NCBI RefSeq assembly: GCF_017355885.1
Contig: NZ_JAFEUU010000003.1
Span: 1 to 64,000, forward strand
DNA length: 64,000 bases
Origin: Sabulicella rubraurantiaca
GTDB taxonomy: Bacteria > Pseudomonadota > Alphaproteobacteria > Acetobacterales > Acetobacteraceae
Reading direction: 5' to 3'
Part shown: in pieces, positions 48,415 through 57,278 of the stretch
Numbering within the stretch: position 1 is the stretch's first letter
Layout of the letters: each line of letters begins with the position of its first letter
Position numbers and translations under genes: made by a program
Notes under the pieces: model-generated
Database searches by the model: none
What the model was told of the DNA's origin: nothing
Seen by the model: only the letters and a program-made list of their open reading frames with translations

Positions 48415-49350
48415 TTGGATCTGAGGAAGCTCCAGCTTCTCCGCCGCGTCATCGAGGAAGGCAGCTTCTCGCGCGCTTCCGCCGTGCTCGGCATCACCCA
48501 GCCCGCCCTCAGCCGACAGATCCGCGCGCTGGAGGAGGATCTCGGCGTCGCGCTGCTCTACCGCAACGGGCGCGGCGTCGTGGCGACGGAGGAAGGGCGC
48601 CGCTTCGCCGCCGCCGTTGGGCCGGTCCTCACGGAACTCGCCCGCATCCGCGAGGACGCCATCGCCGCGCGCGGCGTTCCGCGCGGGCGGGTCAGCATCG
48701 CCATGCCGCCTTCCGTCATCGCGGCGCTGGCTCCCGCCCTGTTCCGGCACCTGCGCGCCGAGCTGCCGGAGGTGCAGTGCCACCTGATGGACGGGTTCAC
48801 CGGCACGATCCACGAATGGGTCAGCAGCGGGCGGGTGGATATCGCCGTGCTGAATCCCTACCGCTCCAGCGCGGCGCTGCAGACCGAACCCTTCCTCGAC
48901 GCCAATCTGTTCCTGATCCATCGCCCGGGCGACGCGGCGCTGGAAGGGCTGCTGGACCGCGAGGGCCGGATCGGCCTCGCCGCGACCGCGGCGCTTCCCT
49001 TGCTTCTGCCGGGCCGGCACCACGGGCTGCGGCGCGAGCTGGACGAGGCCTATGCGGCGGCGGGGCTGCGCCCCGTGAGCGTGGAGGACGTGGACTCACT
49101 CTCGGCGACGCGGCAGCTGGTCGCGGAGGGTCTGGGCTACACCATCGCCGCCTGGCACGCCTTCGGGTTGGAATTGTCGGGCGGGCTGCTTGCCGCCGCC
49201 CGCATCACGGAGCCCGAGCTGCTGCACAGCTTCGTCCTCGCCACCTCAGCCGAGCGCCCCGCTTCGCCAGCGGTGCGCGCGGTGATCCGGTTCCTCCAGA
49301 CGGAGGTCCGGCGCGTCGTGGTGAGCGGCGCGCTCAAGCCGCGGGGCTGA
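48415..49350 (+). CDS. LysR-family regulator
   Basis: 311 residues. Helix-turn-helix LRRVIEEGSFSRASAVLGIT plus QPALSRQIRALEEDLGVALL, then the effector lobes (GRVSIAMPPSVIAALAPALF), close to the nitrogen-assimilation/Cbl-like branch. The start is TTG 48415 (LDLRKLQ), as no ATG or GTG fits the family boundary; GGGAGAGGG lies upstream. It overlaps the convergent LLM gene by 17 bp at its 3' end. It probably regulates the pxp/Bug genes. Confidence 0.88.
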   Translation: MDLRKLQLLRRVIEEGSFSRASAVLGITQPALSRQIRALEEDLGVALLYRNGRGVVATEEGRRFAAAVGPVLTELARIREDAIAARGVPRGRVSIAMPPSVIAALAPALFRHLRAELPEVQCHLMDGFTGTIHEWVSSGRVDIAVLNPYRSSAALQTEPFLDANLFLIHRPGDAALEGLLDREGRIGLAATAALPLLLPGRHHGLRRELDEAYAAAGLRPVSVEDVDSLSATRQLVAEGLGYTIAAWHAFGLELSGGLLAAARITEPELLHSFVLATSAERPASPAVRAVIRFLQTEVRRVVVSGALKPRG

Positions 49351-50389
49351 GCGCGGCGGAAGGGGCAGCACGGCGCAGCGCGGGCAGGACGTCCCGGCCC
49401 AGCCGCTCCAGCGCCGCCAGCACTGGTCCCTGCGGCAGGCCGGAGAAGCCCATGTAGAGGCTGAAATGCGAATGCCGCAGCACCCGCGCGTCATGGGCGA
49501 GGATCCGTGCCACCTTCTCGGCGCTGCCGATCGGCGCATTCTCCAGCAGCCACTCGACGCTCGGCTCGCCCTCGAAGGGAACGGAGCGCATCAGCACCCC
49601 GTCACGTGGCGGCACCTCGTCGCGCAGGGAGAGGGTGGTGCGGGCGAGGCGCAGCAGGCCTTCCGCCGCCTGCCGGGCCTCGGCGGGGTCGTCGGTCACG
49701 AAGACGTAGCGCTGCACGCCCAGCGGGATGTCGGCCCCCGTGAAGCCCGCGGCGCGGTAGGCGGCCTCGGCCTTCGCCTTCAGCGGCAGCGCTGCCTCGG
49801 CCGGACGCAGGCCCTGGCTGATCAGCGGCGTGGCGCCGGCGCGTGCCCCGCGCCCGAGCAGCACGGGATCCGCGCCCGCCAGGTAGAGCGGCGGCATGGG
49901 CGCCCGGATGCAAAGGGGCGTCTCCGGAATGCGGAAATGCGTGCCCTCATGCGCGACGCGGCCCGTGGCGAGGCCCTGTTCCAGGATGTCCCAGCCTTCC
50001 TGCAGGATGGCCGAACGCGCCGCGAGGTCCACGCCGAAGGAACGGAACTCATGCGGCTGGTGGCCGGTTCCGATGCCGAGGAGGAACCGCCCCGGCGCCA
50101 GGGTCTGGAGCATCCCCACCTCCTGCACCACGCGCAGTGGGTGGTGCAGCGGCAGGACGACCACCGCCGGCCCCAGCCGGATGTGGCGCGTGAGCGCGGC
50201 GCAATGCGCCGTCATCAGCAGCGGGGAGGCACAGACCGAGGCGCTGGTGAAATGATGCTCGGCGAACCAGGCGGCGTCGAAGCCCAGCTTCTCGGCCAGC
50301 TGCACGGAGGCGGTGGTCTTCGCCATCACCTCCGCGGGGCTTTCCGCCTCGTGGTTGATGGACATTAGATTGAAGTAGGCAATCTCCAC
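49334..50389 (-). CDS. LLM-class flavin-dependent oxidoreductase
   Basis: 351 residues, bacterial luciferase-like (F420/FMN) TIM barrel. FDAAWFAEHHFTSASVCASP, LGPAVVVLPLHHPLRVVQEV and LLGIGTGHQPHEFRSFGVD match the family. GTG 50389 (MEIAYFNLM) is chosen because GGAGG lies eight bases upstream; an earlier GTG at 50407 is in frame. Probably an FMN-dependent monooxygenase with unknown substrate. Stands next to an SDR/Bug operon. Confidence 0.88.
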   Translation of the reverse strand: MEIAYFNLMSINHEAESPAEVMAKTTASVQLAEKLGFDAAWFAEHHFTSASVCASPLLMTAHCAALTRHIRLGPAVVVLPLHHPLRVVQEVGMLQTLAPGRFLLGIGTGHQPHEFRSFGVDLAARSAILQEGWDILEQGLATGRVAHEGTHFRIPETPLCIRAPMPPLYLAGADPVLLGRGARAGATPLISQGLRPAEAALPLKAKAEAAYRAAGFTGADIPLGVQRYVFVTDDPAEARQAAEGLLRLARTTLSLRDEVPPRDGVLMRSVPFEGEPSVEWLLENAPIGSAEKVARILAHDARVLRHSHFSLYMGFSGLPQGPVLAALERLGRDVLPALRRAAPSAALSPAA

Positions 50390-50510
50390 GGCCAAGGCCT
50401 CCGGCACGATCCAGGTGAGAATTTAGCAGGGACGGTGGCCATGCCTCAGGCCGCATATGGCCTATCCGCTATGCCTCAGCCTTGCAGCCCGGCGCGTGGG
50501 CTGGGATTGG

Positions 50511-51311
50511 TCAGCCGCACCGCACGGACATGCCGCCATCGACGATGAGCTCCGTGCCGGTGACGAAGCGCGCCTCGTCGGAGGCAAGGAACAGCACGGC
50601 CGCCGCCGTGTCCCGCCCGTCGCCCGCGAAGCCGAGCGGGATGCGCGACAGGCGCTGCTTGACCAGCGCTTCCACATCGCCGCCCGCGCGCTGGCCGGCC
50701 AGCCGCACCTCCACCATCGGCGTGTGCATCTGGCCCGGCACGACCGTGTTCACCCGCACGTTCTTGGGCGCGTATTGCACGGCCACGACGCGCGAGAGCT
50801 GGATGACCCCGGCCTTGGAGGCCGCATAGGCGACCTGTGCCGCGCCGGTCCAGCGGATGCCGGAGGTGGAGGCGAGGTTCACCACCGCGCCGCCACCCTG
50901 CTTCTCCATCACCGGCAGGACGTGCTTCAGCGTCAGGAAGACGCTCTTGAGGTTCACGTCGATCTGGAGGTCCCACACCTCCTCCGCCATCTCGACCGGT
51001 CCGCCCGCGGCCGAGCCGCCGACATTGTTCACCAGGATGTCGATCCGGCCATGCCGCGCGGCGATGTCGGCCACGAGGCGTGCGATGGCGGCGCCGTCGG
51101 TCACGTCCAGCGTTGCCGTCTCGAAGCGCCCGCTCTCGGCGGCGATGCGCTCTGCGGTCTCGGTCATGGAGTCGGGGTTGCGATCCACGCCGACCACGAG
51201 CGCGCCCTCACGCGCCAATCCGACCGCGATGGCGCGGCCATTGCCCCAGCCGGGTCCGACGCAGCCCGCCCCGGTGACCAGCGCCACCTTGCCTTCGAAA
51301 CGACGCGCCAT
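50511..51311 (-). CDS. Short-chain dehydrogenase/reductase
   Basis: 266-residue classical SDR with intact motifs: VTGAGCVGPGWGNGRAIAVG, a glycine motif with an insertion, NNVGGSAAGG, Ser in LASTSGIRW and the catalytic pair YAASKAGVIQL. Ends in DGGMSVRCG. ATG at 51311. It follows two Bug receptor genes in the same operon and probably oxidises a hydroxy acid or alcohol imported by them. Confidence 0.9.
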   Translation of the reverse strand: MARRFEGKVALVTGAGCVGPGWGNGRAIAVGLAREGALVVGVDRNPDSMTETAERIAAESGRFETATLDVTDGAAIARLVADIAARHGRIDILVNNVGGSAAGGPVEMAEEVWDLQIDVNLKSVFLTLKHVLPVMEKQGGGAVVNLASTSGIRWTGAAQVAYAASKAGVIQLSRVVAVQYAPKNVRVNTVVPGQMHTPMVEVRLAGQRAGGDVEALVKQRLSRIPLGFAGDGRDTAAAVLFLASDEARFVTGTELIVDGGMSVRCG

Positions 51312-51314
51312 GGT

Positions 51315-52271
51315 TCACTCCGTCCTGATGTTCGCGCGCGACGCCACGTCGCGCCACTTGGTCAATTCGGCCCCGATGCGCGCATCGGCAGCTTCGGCGG
51401 AAAGCGCGCCGGGTGTCGCGCCCTCGCTGGCCAGGGAGGCGGCGAAGCGCTCCTCCGCCACGGCGGCACGGATCCCGGCGTTCAGCCGTTCGCGGATCGT
51501 GTCCGGCGTGCCGCGCCGCAGGATGGCGGCCCACCAGATGCCGGCTTCGTAGTCCGGCAGGCCCGAGGCGCGCGGCGTCGGTGCGGCAGGCCAGCCGGCA
51601 ACGGGCGTCTCCGTGGTCCAGCCCAGCAGCTTCAGCCGCCCGGACCCGACCAGCCCGGCCGAAGCCGAGAGCGAGGTGAAGGTGAGATCCACCGTGCCGG
51701 CCAGCATGTCGTTCAGCACCGGGCCGGTGCCGCGATAGGGGACGTGCACCATGTCCAGCCCGCCCGCGTGCAAGGCGAAGAGCGCGCCCGCCATGTGCCC
51801 GATGCTGCCGGGCCCGGCCGAGCCATAGGTGATGGCGCCGGGGCGCGAGCGGATCAGCGCGACGGCCTCTCCCATCGTCGCGGTGGGGAAGCCGGGGGAA
51901 GCCAGCATCATCAGCGGCGCCTCGGCGACGATGGCTACTGCCTGCAGGTCGCGCGGGGCGGAATAGGGCGTGGGCTGCACGGCGGCGGAGGTGGCGAAGG
52001 TGGAGGAGGTGACGAGCAGCGCGTGGCCGTCCGCCGGGGCGCGCGCCACCTCCGCCGTTCCCAGCGTGCTTCCGGCGCCGCCCCGGTTCTCCACCACGAA
52101 GGTCTGGCCCATCTGCCGCGCCAGCGATTCCGCGAGCGGCCGCGCGATGGCGTCGTTGGACCCGCCGGGCGGGAAGGGCACGACCACGCGGACCGGGCGG
52201 CTGGGCCAGGTCGACTGGGCGAGGGCAGGCGCAGCGAGGGCGGGCGAGAGCAGCAGGGTGCGGCGGAGCAT
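51315..52271 (-). CDS. Bug-type periplasmic receptor 6
   Basis: 318 residues. Signal MLRRTLLLSPALAAPALAQS, mature WPSRPVRVVVPFPPGGSNDA, YGSAGPGSIGHMAGAL and VPYRGTGPVLNDMLAG. ATG 52271; a TTG at 52286 overlapping the upstream stop is a less likely start. Second of two adjacent receptors; sequence identity between them is low. Confidence 0.92.
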   Translation of the reverse strand: MLRRTLLLSPALAAPALAQSTWPSRPVRVVVPFPPGGSNDAIARPLAESLARQMGQTFVVENRGGAGSTLGTAEVARAPADGHALLVTSSTFATSAAVQPTPYSAPRDLQAVAIVAEAPLMMLASPGFPTATMGEAVALIRSRPGAITYGSAGPGSIGHMAGALFALHAGGLDMVHVPYRGTGPVLNDMLAGTVDLTFTSLSASAGLVGSGRLKLLGWTTETPVAGWPAAPTPRASGLPDYEAGIWWAAILRRGTPDTIRERLNAGIRAAVAEERFAASLASEGATPGALSAEAADARIGAELTKWRDVASRANIRTE

Positions 52272-52282
52272 GGCTGGGTTCT

Positions 52283-53245
52283 TCAATCGAGCACGATGCC
52301 GGAGGCTTCGGCGACGCGGCGCCAGCGGGCGATCTCCGCGCGCTGGAAGGCGTCGTATTCCTCGGGCGTGCCGCCGACGACGGTGTAGCCGCCAGCCTCC
52401 AGCGGGCCGGACACGGCGGGCTCGCGCAGGATGGACGTGATCTCCTCAGCGAGCTGCGCGCGCAGGGCGGGCGGGGTTCCCGCGGGGGCCATGACCGCCT
52501 GCCAGGAGCCGACCTCGAAATCCGGCAGCCCCGCCTCGGCGGCGGTGGGCACATCGGGCAGCAACGGCGCGCGGGCGGGAGAGGTGACGAAGAGGGCGCG
52601 CAGGCGTCCCTCGCGCACCGGCCCGATCACCGATCCCAGCCCCTGGAAGGACAGCGGCACCGTGCCCGCGACGAGGTCGATCACCGCGGTCGCGCCGCCG
52701 CGGGCCGGGACGTGCTCCGCCTGCGTCCCGGTGCGCTGGGTGAAGAGCTCCATCGTCAGGTGGGGCGAGGAGCCAATGCCGGATGTGGCGTGGCTGACTT
52801 CCGCCGCGTTGGCGCGCATCCAGGCGACGAGTTCGGAAAGGTTGCGCGCCGGGACGCGGCGCGGGTTCACGACCAGGATGTTCGGTGTGGTGATGGCGAG
52901 CGTCACGGGAGCGAAGTCGGTCAGCGGGTCATAACCCGGATTGCGCGACAGGACGGCGTTCAGCGCGAAGACGCCGATGGAGCCCACCAGCAGCGTCTGC
53001 CCGTCCGGCGCGGCGCGCGCCAGCATCCGCGCGGCCAGCTGGCCGTTGGCGCCGGGTCGGTTCTCCACCACCACGGGGCGGCCCTGGCGCTCGGCGAGGC
53101 GGGTGGAGAAGGCACGGGCCGCGATGTCGGAGGCGCCGCCCGGCGCGAAGGGCACCAGCAGCACCAGGGGCCGCGCCGTCTGCGCGACGGCGGGGCAGGA
53201 AAGGGCTGGGAGGGCCAGCAGCAGCCGGCGGGCGATGGCGGGCAT
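52283..53245 (-). CDS. Bug-type periplasmic receptor 7
   Basis: 320 residues. Signal MPAIARRLLLALPALSCPAV, then RPLVLLVPFAPGGASDIAAR, HATSGIGSSPHLTMELF and VPARGGATAVIDLVAG. ATG 53245 with AGGAGGAAA upstream; the in-frame upstream frame is shadow. Heads the operon with receptor 6 and the SDR, and is divergent from an IclR gene across a short gap with a perfect palindrome. Confidence 0.92.
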   Translation of the reverse strand: MPAIARRLLLALPALSCPAVAQTARPLVLLVPFAPGGASDIAARAFSTRLAERQGRPVVVENRPGANGQLAARMLARAAPDGQTLLVGSIGVFALNAVLSRNPGYDPLTDFAPVTLAITTPNILVVNPRRVPARNLSELVAWMRANAAEVSHATSGIGSSPHLTMELFTQRTGTQAEHVPARGGATAVIDLVAGTVPLSFQGLGSVIGPVREGRLRALFVTSPARAPLLPDVPTAAEAGLPDFEVGSWQAVMAPAGTPPALRAQLAEEITSILREPAVSGPLEAGGYTVVGGTPEEYDAFQRAEIARWRRVAEASGIVLD

Positions 53246-53297
53246 GGAATTTCCTCCTGGCGCCGGTCTATGCCCTACTCCCGTTCCGCGCAAGTTG

Positions 53298-53314
53298 CTT
53301 TCATCAGATGAAAG
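53298..53314. promoter_or_regulatory. Perfect palindrome, likely IclR operator
   Basis: CTTTCATCAGATGAAAG: 8-bp arms around a single A. Located between the divergent receptor 7 and iclR genes, 20 bp before the iclR start. It includes an in-frame ATG at 53308, which argues against that ATG as the start. Confidence 0.65.
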
Positions 53315-53334
53315 TCCGTGATAGGGATCGCGCC

Positions 53335-54039
53335 ATGCCCGTCGCGATCCCAGCGCCGCGAGACACCGATGGCGGAGTGCGCGCAGTGGAGCGCGCCCTC
53401 GCCCTGCTCGCCGCCTTCACGGATGAGGATGGCGCCCTCCCGCCCGCCGAGATCGCGCGGCGCGCCGGGCTGCACCTGTCCACGGCGCTGCGCCTGCTTG
53501 CGACGCTGGAGGCGCATGGCTTCGTTGCGCGACAGGCTTCCGGCGCCTTCGCGCTCGGCCCGCAGCTGCTGGTGCTGGGCGAGCGGTTCCGCCGCTCCCT
53601 GCGGCTGGAGGAGGTGGTGCTGCCCGCCCTGGAGCGGCTCCGGGCGGAGAGCCAGGAAAGCGCGGCCTTCTTCGTGCGCGAGGGCGCGGCGCGGCGCTGC
53701 CTGTTCCGGCTGGACAGCCCGCAGCCGGTCCGCACCGTCGCGCGGGTCGGAGAGGTGGCGCCCCTCGGCATCGGTGCGCATGGCCGCGCCCTGCTGGGAA
53801 TGGACGTCACGCCGCGCCCCACCCTTCCCATCGTGAGCCGCGGCGAGAGGTTGCCCGAGGTGATGGCCATCGCCGCGCCGGTGCTGGACGCGCATGGGCG
53901 TGTCGCCGGATCGGTCGGCATCACCCTGCCGCTGTTCCGCGGCGACGTGGCCGCCGAGGCGCGCTGCGCGGCGCTGGTGTTGCGCGAGGCCATTGCCCTG
54001 ACCCGTTCCCTGGGCGGCGATCCCGCCCCCCTGCGCTGA
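53335..54039 (+). CDS. IclR-family regulator
   Basis: 234 residues. DNA-binding part VRAVERALALLAAF ... LPPAEIARRAGLHLSTALRL, effector part with GHGRALLGM-like segment GIGAHGRALLGMDV. Somewhat short in the effector domain. ATG 53335 is preferred to 53308 because the latter lies in the operator palindrome and has no ribosome site. Followed closely by a CMD-family gene, an amidohydrolase and a Bug receptor, which it likely regulates together with the divergent operon. Confidence 0.88.
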   Translation: MPVAIPAPRDTDGGVRAVERALALLAAFTDEDGALPPAEIARRAGLHLSTALRLLATLEAHGFVARQASGAFALGPQLLVLGERFRRSLRLEEVVLPALERLRAESQESAAFFVREGAARRCLFRLDSPQPVRTVARVGEVAPLGIGAHGRALLGMDVTPRPTLPIVSRGERLPEVMAIAAPVLDAHGRVAGSVGITLPLFRGDVAAEARCAALVLREAIALTRSLGGDPAPLR

Positions 54040-54048
54040 GGAGACGCC

Positions 54049-54606
54049 ATGCCGCGCCTGGAACTTCCCCCCGAGGAGGCAATGAGCCCCGAGCAGCGCG
54101 AAGCCTGCGCCGAGGCGGTGGCCGGGGTGCGCGGCCGCGTGCCGGCGCCGATGATCGCCTGGATCCGCAACGCCGAACTGGCGCGGCGCGGCCAGAAGCT
54201 GGGCGAGCTGCTGCGCTACCAGACCACGCTGGAGCCTTCCCTCTCGGAACTGGCCATCCTGGTCTGCGCCCGGCACTGGACTTCGCACCACGAATGGACG
54301 GCGCATAAGCGCGAGGGGCTGAAGGCCGGCATCGCGCCGGAGGTAGTGGCCGCCATCGCCGCGCGGCGCGAGCCGATGCTTCCCGATGATCGCGCACGCG
54401 CGGTGTACGAGGTGTCGCGCACCCTCCTCGCGACCGGACGGGTTCCGCCAGCGCTTTACGCTTCCTCCCTGGCGGTGCTGGGCGAGCGCGGCCTCGTCGA
54501 GCTGGTCGGGATCCTGGGCTATTACTGCCTCGTCGCGCTGACGCTGAACACCTTCGAGCTGGGCCTGCCCGGCAGCTTCGCGCCCGAGCTGGAGGAAACG
54601 GCGTGA
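54049..54606 (+). CDS. Carboxymuconolactone decarboxylase-family protein
   Basis: 185 residues. CMD/AhpD-like helical bundle: SLSELAILVCARHWTSHHEW followed by HKREGLKAGIAPEVVAAIA is characteristic. The CxxC of AhpD peroxidases is absent, so it is a decarboxylase-type or binding member. Nine bases after iclR, stop overlaps the amidohydrolase start (GTGA). The pairing suggests a lactone or carboxylate pathway, but the substrate is unknown. Confidence 0.88.
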   Translation: MPRLELPPEEAMSPEQREACAEAVAGVRGRVPAPMIAWIRNAELARRGQKLGELLRYQTTLEPSLSELAILVCARHWTSHHEWTAHKREGLKAGIAPEVVAAIAARREPMLPDDRARAVYEVSRTLLATGRVPPALYASSLAVLGERGLVELVGILGYYCLVALTLNTFELGLPGSFAPELEETA

Positions 54607-55676
54607 GCGCGCCCTCCCACACCCACCAGATCCCGGTGCGCGAGGAGTGGCTCGCCACGACGGTGGAGGAGGCGCTGGATCCAGCGCAGCCCATCGTGGA
54701 CCCCCATCACCATTTGTGGGACGAGCCGGGCTGGCGCTACCTGCTGGACGAGCTGCGCGCCGACATCGCCAGCGGACACGACGTGCGCGCCACGGTCTAC
54801 GTGCAATCCGCCCGCTCCATGCTGCGCGCCGACGGCCCGCCCGAGATGCGCGCGGTGGGCGAGACGGAGTTCGCCAACGGCGTCGCCGCCATGTGTGCCA
54901 GCGGCCGCTACGGCGCACTGCGCGCCTGCGCGGGCCTCGTCGCGACGGCCAATCTGCGCCTCGGTGCGGCGGTGCGGCCCGTGCTGGAGGCGCATGAGCG
55001 GGCAGGCGGCGGCAGGCTGCGCGGCATCCGCCTGACCGCGACCTGGGATCCCGATCCGACCATGCTGAACCCGGCCTACGCGCCGCCGGAGGACATGCTG
55101 GACAGCCCGGGCTTCCGCGCCGGCTATGCCGAGCTGGGGCGTCTCGGGCTTTCCTTCGACGCCTGGGTCTATTTCCACCAGATCCCGCGCGTCGCTGCCC
55201 TGGCGCGAGCCTTCCCCGGCACGCCGGTGGTGCTGGACCATTGCGGCGGCATATTGGGCATCGGCCGCTATGCCGGACGGCGCGACGAAGTGTTCCGCGA
55301 GTGGTCGGCGGCGATGCGCGACCTCGCCACCTGCCCGAACGTGATGGTCAAGCTGGGCGGGCTGGGCATGCGCCTGCCGGGCTTCGGCCTCGAACGTGGC
55401 GAGCGCGCGCCGGATTCCATCACCCTTGCCGAGGCGTGGCGGCCCTGGATGGAGCATTGCATCGAGACCTTCGGTGCGTCGCGCTGCATGTTCGAGAGCA
55501 ACTTCCCGGTGGACAAGGGTGGCTTCTCCTATGGGGTGGGCTGGAACGCGATGAAGCGCATCGCCGCGGGCGCCAGCGCCGACGAGAAGCAGGACCTGTT
55601 CTGGCGCAGCGCTGCCCGCTTCTACCGGCTCGACATTCCGGGACTGGACCCACAACGGAGGAACGACACGCCATGA
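54603..55676 (+). CDS. Amidohydrolase-2 family hydrolase
   Basis: 357 residues, TIM-barrel metal hydrolase (PF04909). Metal motif PIVDPHHHLWDEPGW near residue 30, RGIRLTATWDP, VVLDHCGG and FESNFPVDKGGFSYGVGWNA close to the C-terminus, matching lactonases and ACMS-decarboxylase-like enzymes. GTG start at 54603 overlaps the CMD gene. Stop overlaps the next receptor start (ATGA). Likely hydrolyses a lactone or decarboxylates a ring-cleavage product. Confidence 0.9.
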   Translation: MSAPSHTHQIPVREEWLATTVEEALDPAQPIVDPHHHLWDEPGWRYLLDELRADIASGHDVRATVYVQSARSMLRADGPPEMRAVGETEFANGVAAMCASGRYGALRACAGLVATANLRLGAAVRPVLEAHERAGGGRLRGIRLTATWDPDPTMLNPAYAPPEDMLDSPGFRAGYAELGRLGLSFDAWVYFHQIPRVAALARAFPGTPVVLDHCGGILGIGRYAGRRDEVFREWSAAMRDLATCPNVMVKLGGLGMRLPGFGLERGERAPDSITLAEAWRPWMEHCIETFGASRCMFESNFPVDKGGFSYGVGWNAMKRIAAGASADEKQDLFWRSAARFYRLDIPGLDPQRRNDTP

Positions 55677-56635
55677 ATCGTCGCAGCTTCCTCGCCGCTG
55701 CCCTCACCCCGCTCTCCGCCCCGGCCTTCGCTCAGGAGGCATGGCCCGCACGCCCGCTGCGACTGATCGTTCCCTTCGCGGCGGGCGGCCCGACCGACAT
55801 CGTGGCGCGCATCGTCGCGCCACATCTGGCCGCGACGTTGGGCCAGCCGGTCGTGGTGGACAACCGCGCCGGCGCGGGCGGCGTGACGGGCGTGGACCTG
55901 ATCGTCCGCGCCACCGATGCGCTGACCTTCGGCATCGCCAGCGCGGGCGGCCTCGCCATCGCGCCCAATCTCGACCGCCGCACGCCCTACGATCCCGTGC
56001 GCGACCTCGCGCCGCTCACCCTGGGCGTGCTGGTGCCGGAACCGCTGGTGGTGCCCGCTTCCTCGCCCTTCCGGACGCTGCGCGAGTTGATCGAAGGGGC
56101 GCGGGCACGGCCTGGCACACTCAACTACGGCTCAACCGGCAATGGCTCCATGCCGCATCTGGCGGCCGAGCAATTCCGTGCCGCGGCGGGGATCGAGCTG
56201 GTCCACATTTCCTACAACAGTGGCGGCCAGCTCGCGACGGCGATCCTGCGCAACGAGGTGCAGCTGGGCTTCGCCGACCTGCCGGTCCTGCTGCCGCACA
56301 TCCAGGCGGGCGGGTTGCGCGCGCTGGCAGTGGGCACGGAGACGCGCCTGCCCTGGATTCCCGACGTGCCGACCTTCCGTGAATCCGGCCTTCCTTCGGT
56401 GGATGCCAGCAACTGGCACGGCTTCGTCGCCCCGGCCCGCATGCCCGAAGGGCCGCTCGCCACCCTCCGCCGCGCCATGATCGCGGCGCTGCAGGACCCT
56501 GAATTGCGCGAGCGCCTGACCCAGCAGGGCGCCATCCCGGGCGGCAACTCGCCTGAGGAGTTCGGCGCCTTCATCCGCAACGAGAACGCGAAATGGGCCG
56601 ATGTGATCCGCCGTAACCGGATCGCGCCGGACTGA
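55673..56635 (+). CDS. Bug-type periplasmic receptor 8
   Basis: 320 residues. Signal MNRRSFLAAALTPLSAPAFA, then RPLRLIVPFAAGGPTDIVAR, YGSTGNGSMPHLAAEQF and ISYNSGGQLATAILRN, where the usual VPYRG is altered to ISYNSGG, suggesting a changed binding pocket. Translationally coupled to the amidohydrolase. Last gene before the tRNA. Confidence 0.92.
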   Translation: MNRRSFLAAALTPLSAPAFAQEAWPARPLRLIVPFAAGGPTDIVARIVAPHLAATLGQPVVVDNRAGAGGVTGVDLIVRATDALTFGIASAGGLAIAPNLDRRTPYDPVRDLAPLTLGVLVPEPLVVPASSPFRTLRELIEGARARPGTLNYGSTGNGSMPHLAAEQFRAAAGIELVHISYNSGGQLATAILRNEVQLGFADLPVLLPHIQAGGLRALAVGTETRLPWIPDVPTFRESGLPSVDASNWHGFVAPARMPEGPLATLRRAMIAALQDPELRERLTQQGAIPGGNSPEEFGAFIRNENAKWADVIRRNRIAPD

Positions 56636-56753
56636 GGGAGTGTTCATCCGGCCTTGGACCCAGCTGCCAACACCCTGGTTGAGTTGAGGGCCGTCACAAA
56701 AGCTATTCACGCTCTGTGGTTCAACGGACTCAGCACTTTACAGCGGGGGAGGA

Positions 56754-56829
56754 TGGTGGAGCTGAGGGGAATCGAACCCCTGGCCTCGTCATTGCGAACG
56801 ACGCGCTCTCCCAACTGAGCTACAGCCCC
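56754..56829 (-). tRNA. tRNA-Ala(CGC)
   Basis: 76 nt including an encoded CCA. The cloverleaf folds by hand: acceptor GGGGCUG / CAGCUCC with the G3-U70 pair that marks alanine tRNAs, anticodon loop UUCGCAA giving CGC, and T-loop UUCGAUU. Gap of about 118 bp to receptor 8, which holds nothing else I recognise. Confidence 0.95.
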
Positions 56830-56964
56830 GTATCCACGCGCCGCGATGGGGCGCGGCGTGGGGCCGGTGTGTGGCCCGTTCCGCGCGCGGAGTCAACAGC
56901 GCCCCTTGCGGCCAGCCCCCCTATCCGCGACAAACCGGGCCACGCCAGGGAAACTCCGGACACC

Positions 56965-57276
56965 ATGATCCTCGATGCCTTGTTCTTCCTCGTGATGGCC
57001 GGCCTGAACCTGTATTTCTGGGCCATCATCATCGCCGCCGTGCTGTCGCTGCTGACCGGCTTCGGCATCCTGGACACGCGCAACCGCGTGGTCTGGACCA
57101 TTGGCGACTTCTTCTACCGCGTCACCGAACCGGCGCTGCGCCCGGTGCGCGACCGGCTGCCCAACCTGGGCGGCATCGACCTGTCGCCTCTCGTAGTGCT
57201 GCTGCTGATCCAGGCCGCCATGCTGCTGGTCGCGGCCATCCAGGGCTACATGATCCGCGGCGGGGTGTATTTCTGA
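56965..57276 (+). CDS. YggT-family membrane protein
   Basis: 103 residues. Two hydrophobic segments, [20 protein letters not shown] and [20 protein letters not shown], flank the family motif [20 protein letters not shown]. YggT proteins are small integral inner-membrane proteins of unclear role, often near cell-division or housekeeping genes. Two bases before folD, so co-transcribed. Confidence 0.92.
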   Translation: MILDALFFLVMAGLNLYFWAIIIAAVLSLLTGFGILDTRNRVVWTIGDFFYRVTEPALRPVRDRLPNLGGIDLSPLVVLLLIQAAMLLVAAIQGYMIRGGVYF

Positions 57277-57278
57277 CC

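Noticed and set aside
53308-53334. ATG at 53308 as the iclR start
   Set aside because: It lies within a perfect palindrome and has no ribosome site; ATG 53335 is better.
53275-54918. 547-codon ORF antisense to iclR and the CMD gene
   Set aside because: No domain and no start signal; spans three well-supported plus-strand genes.
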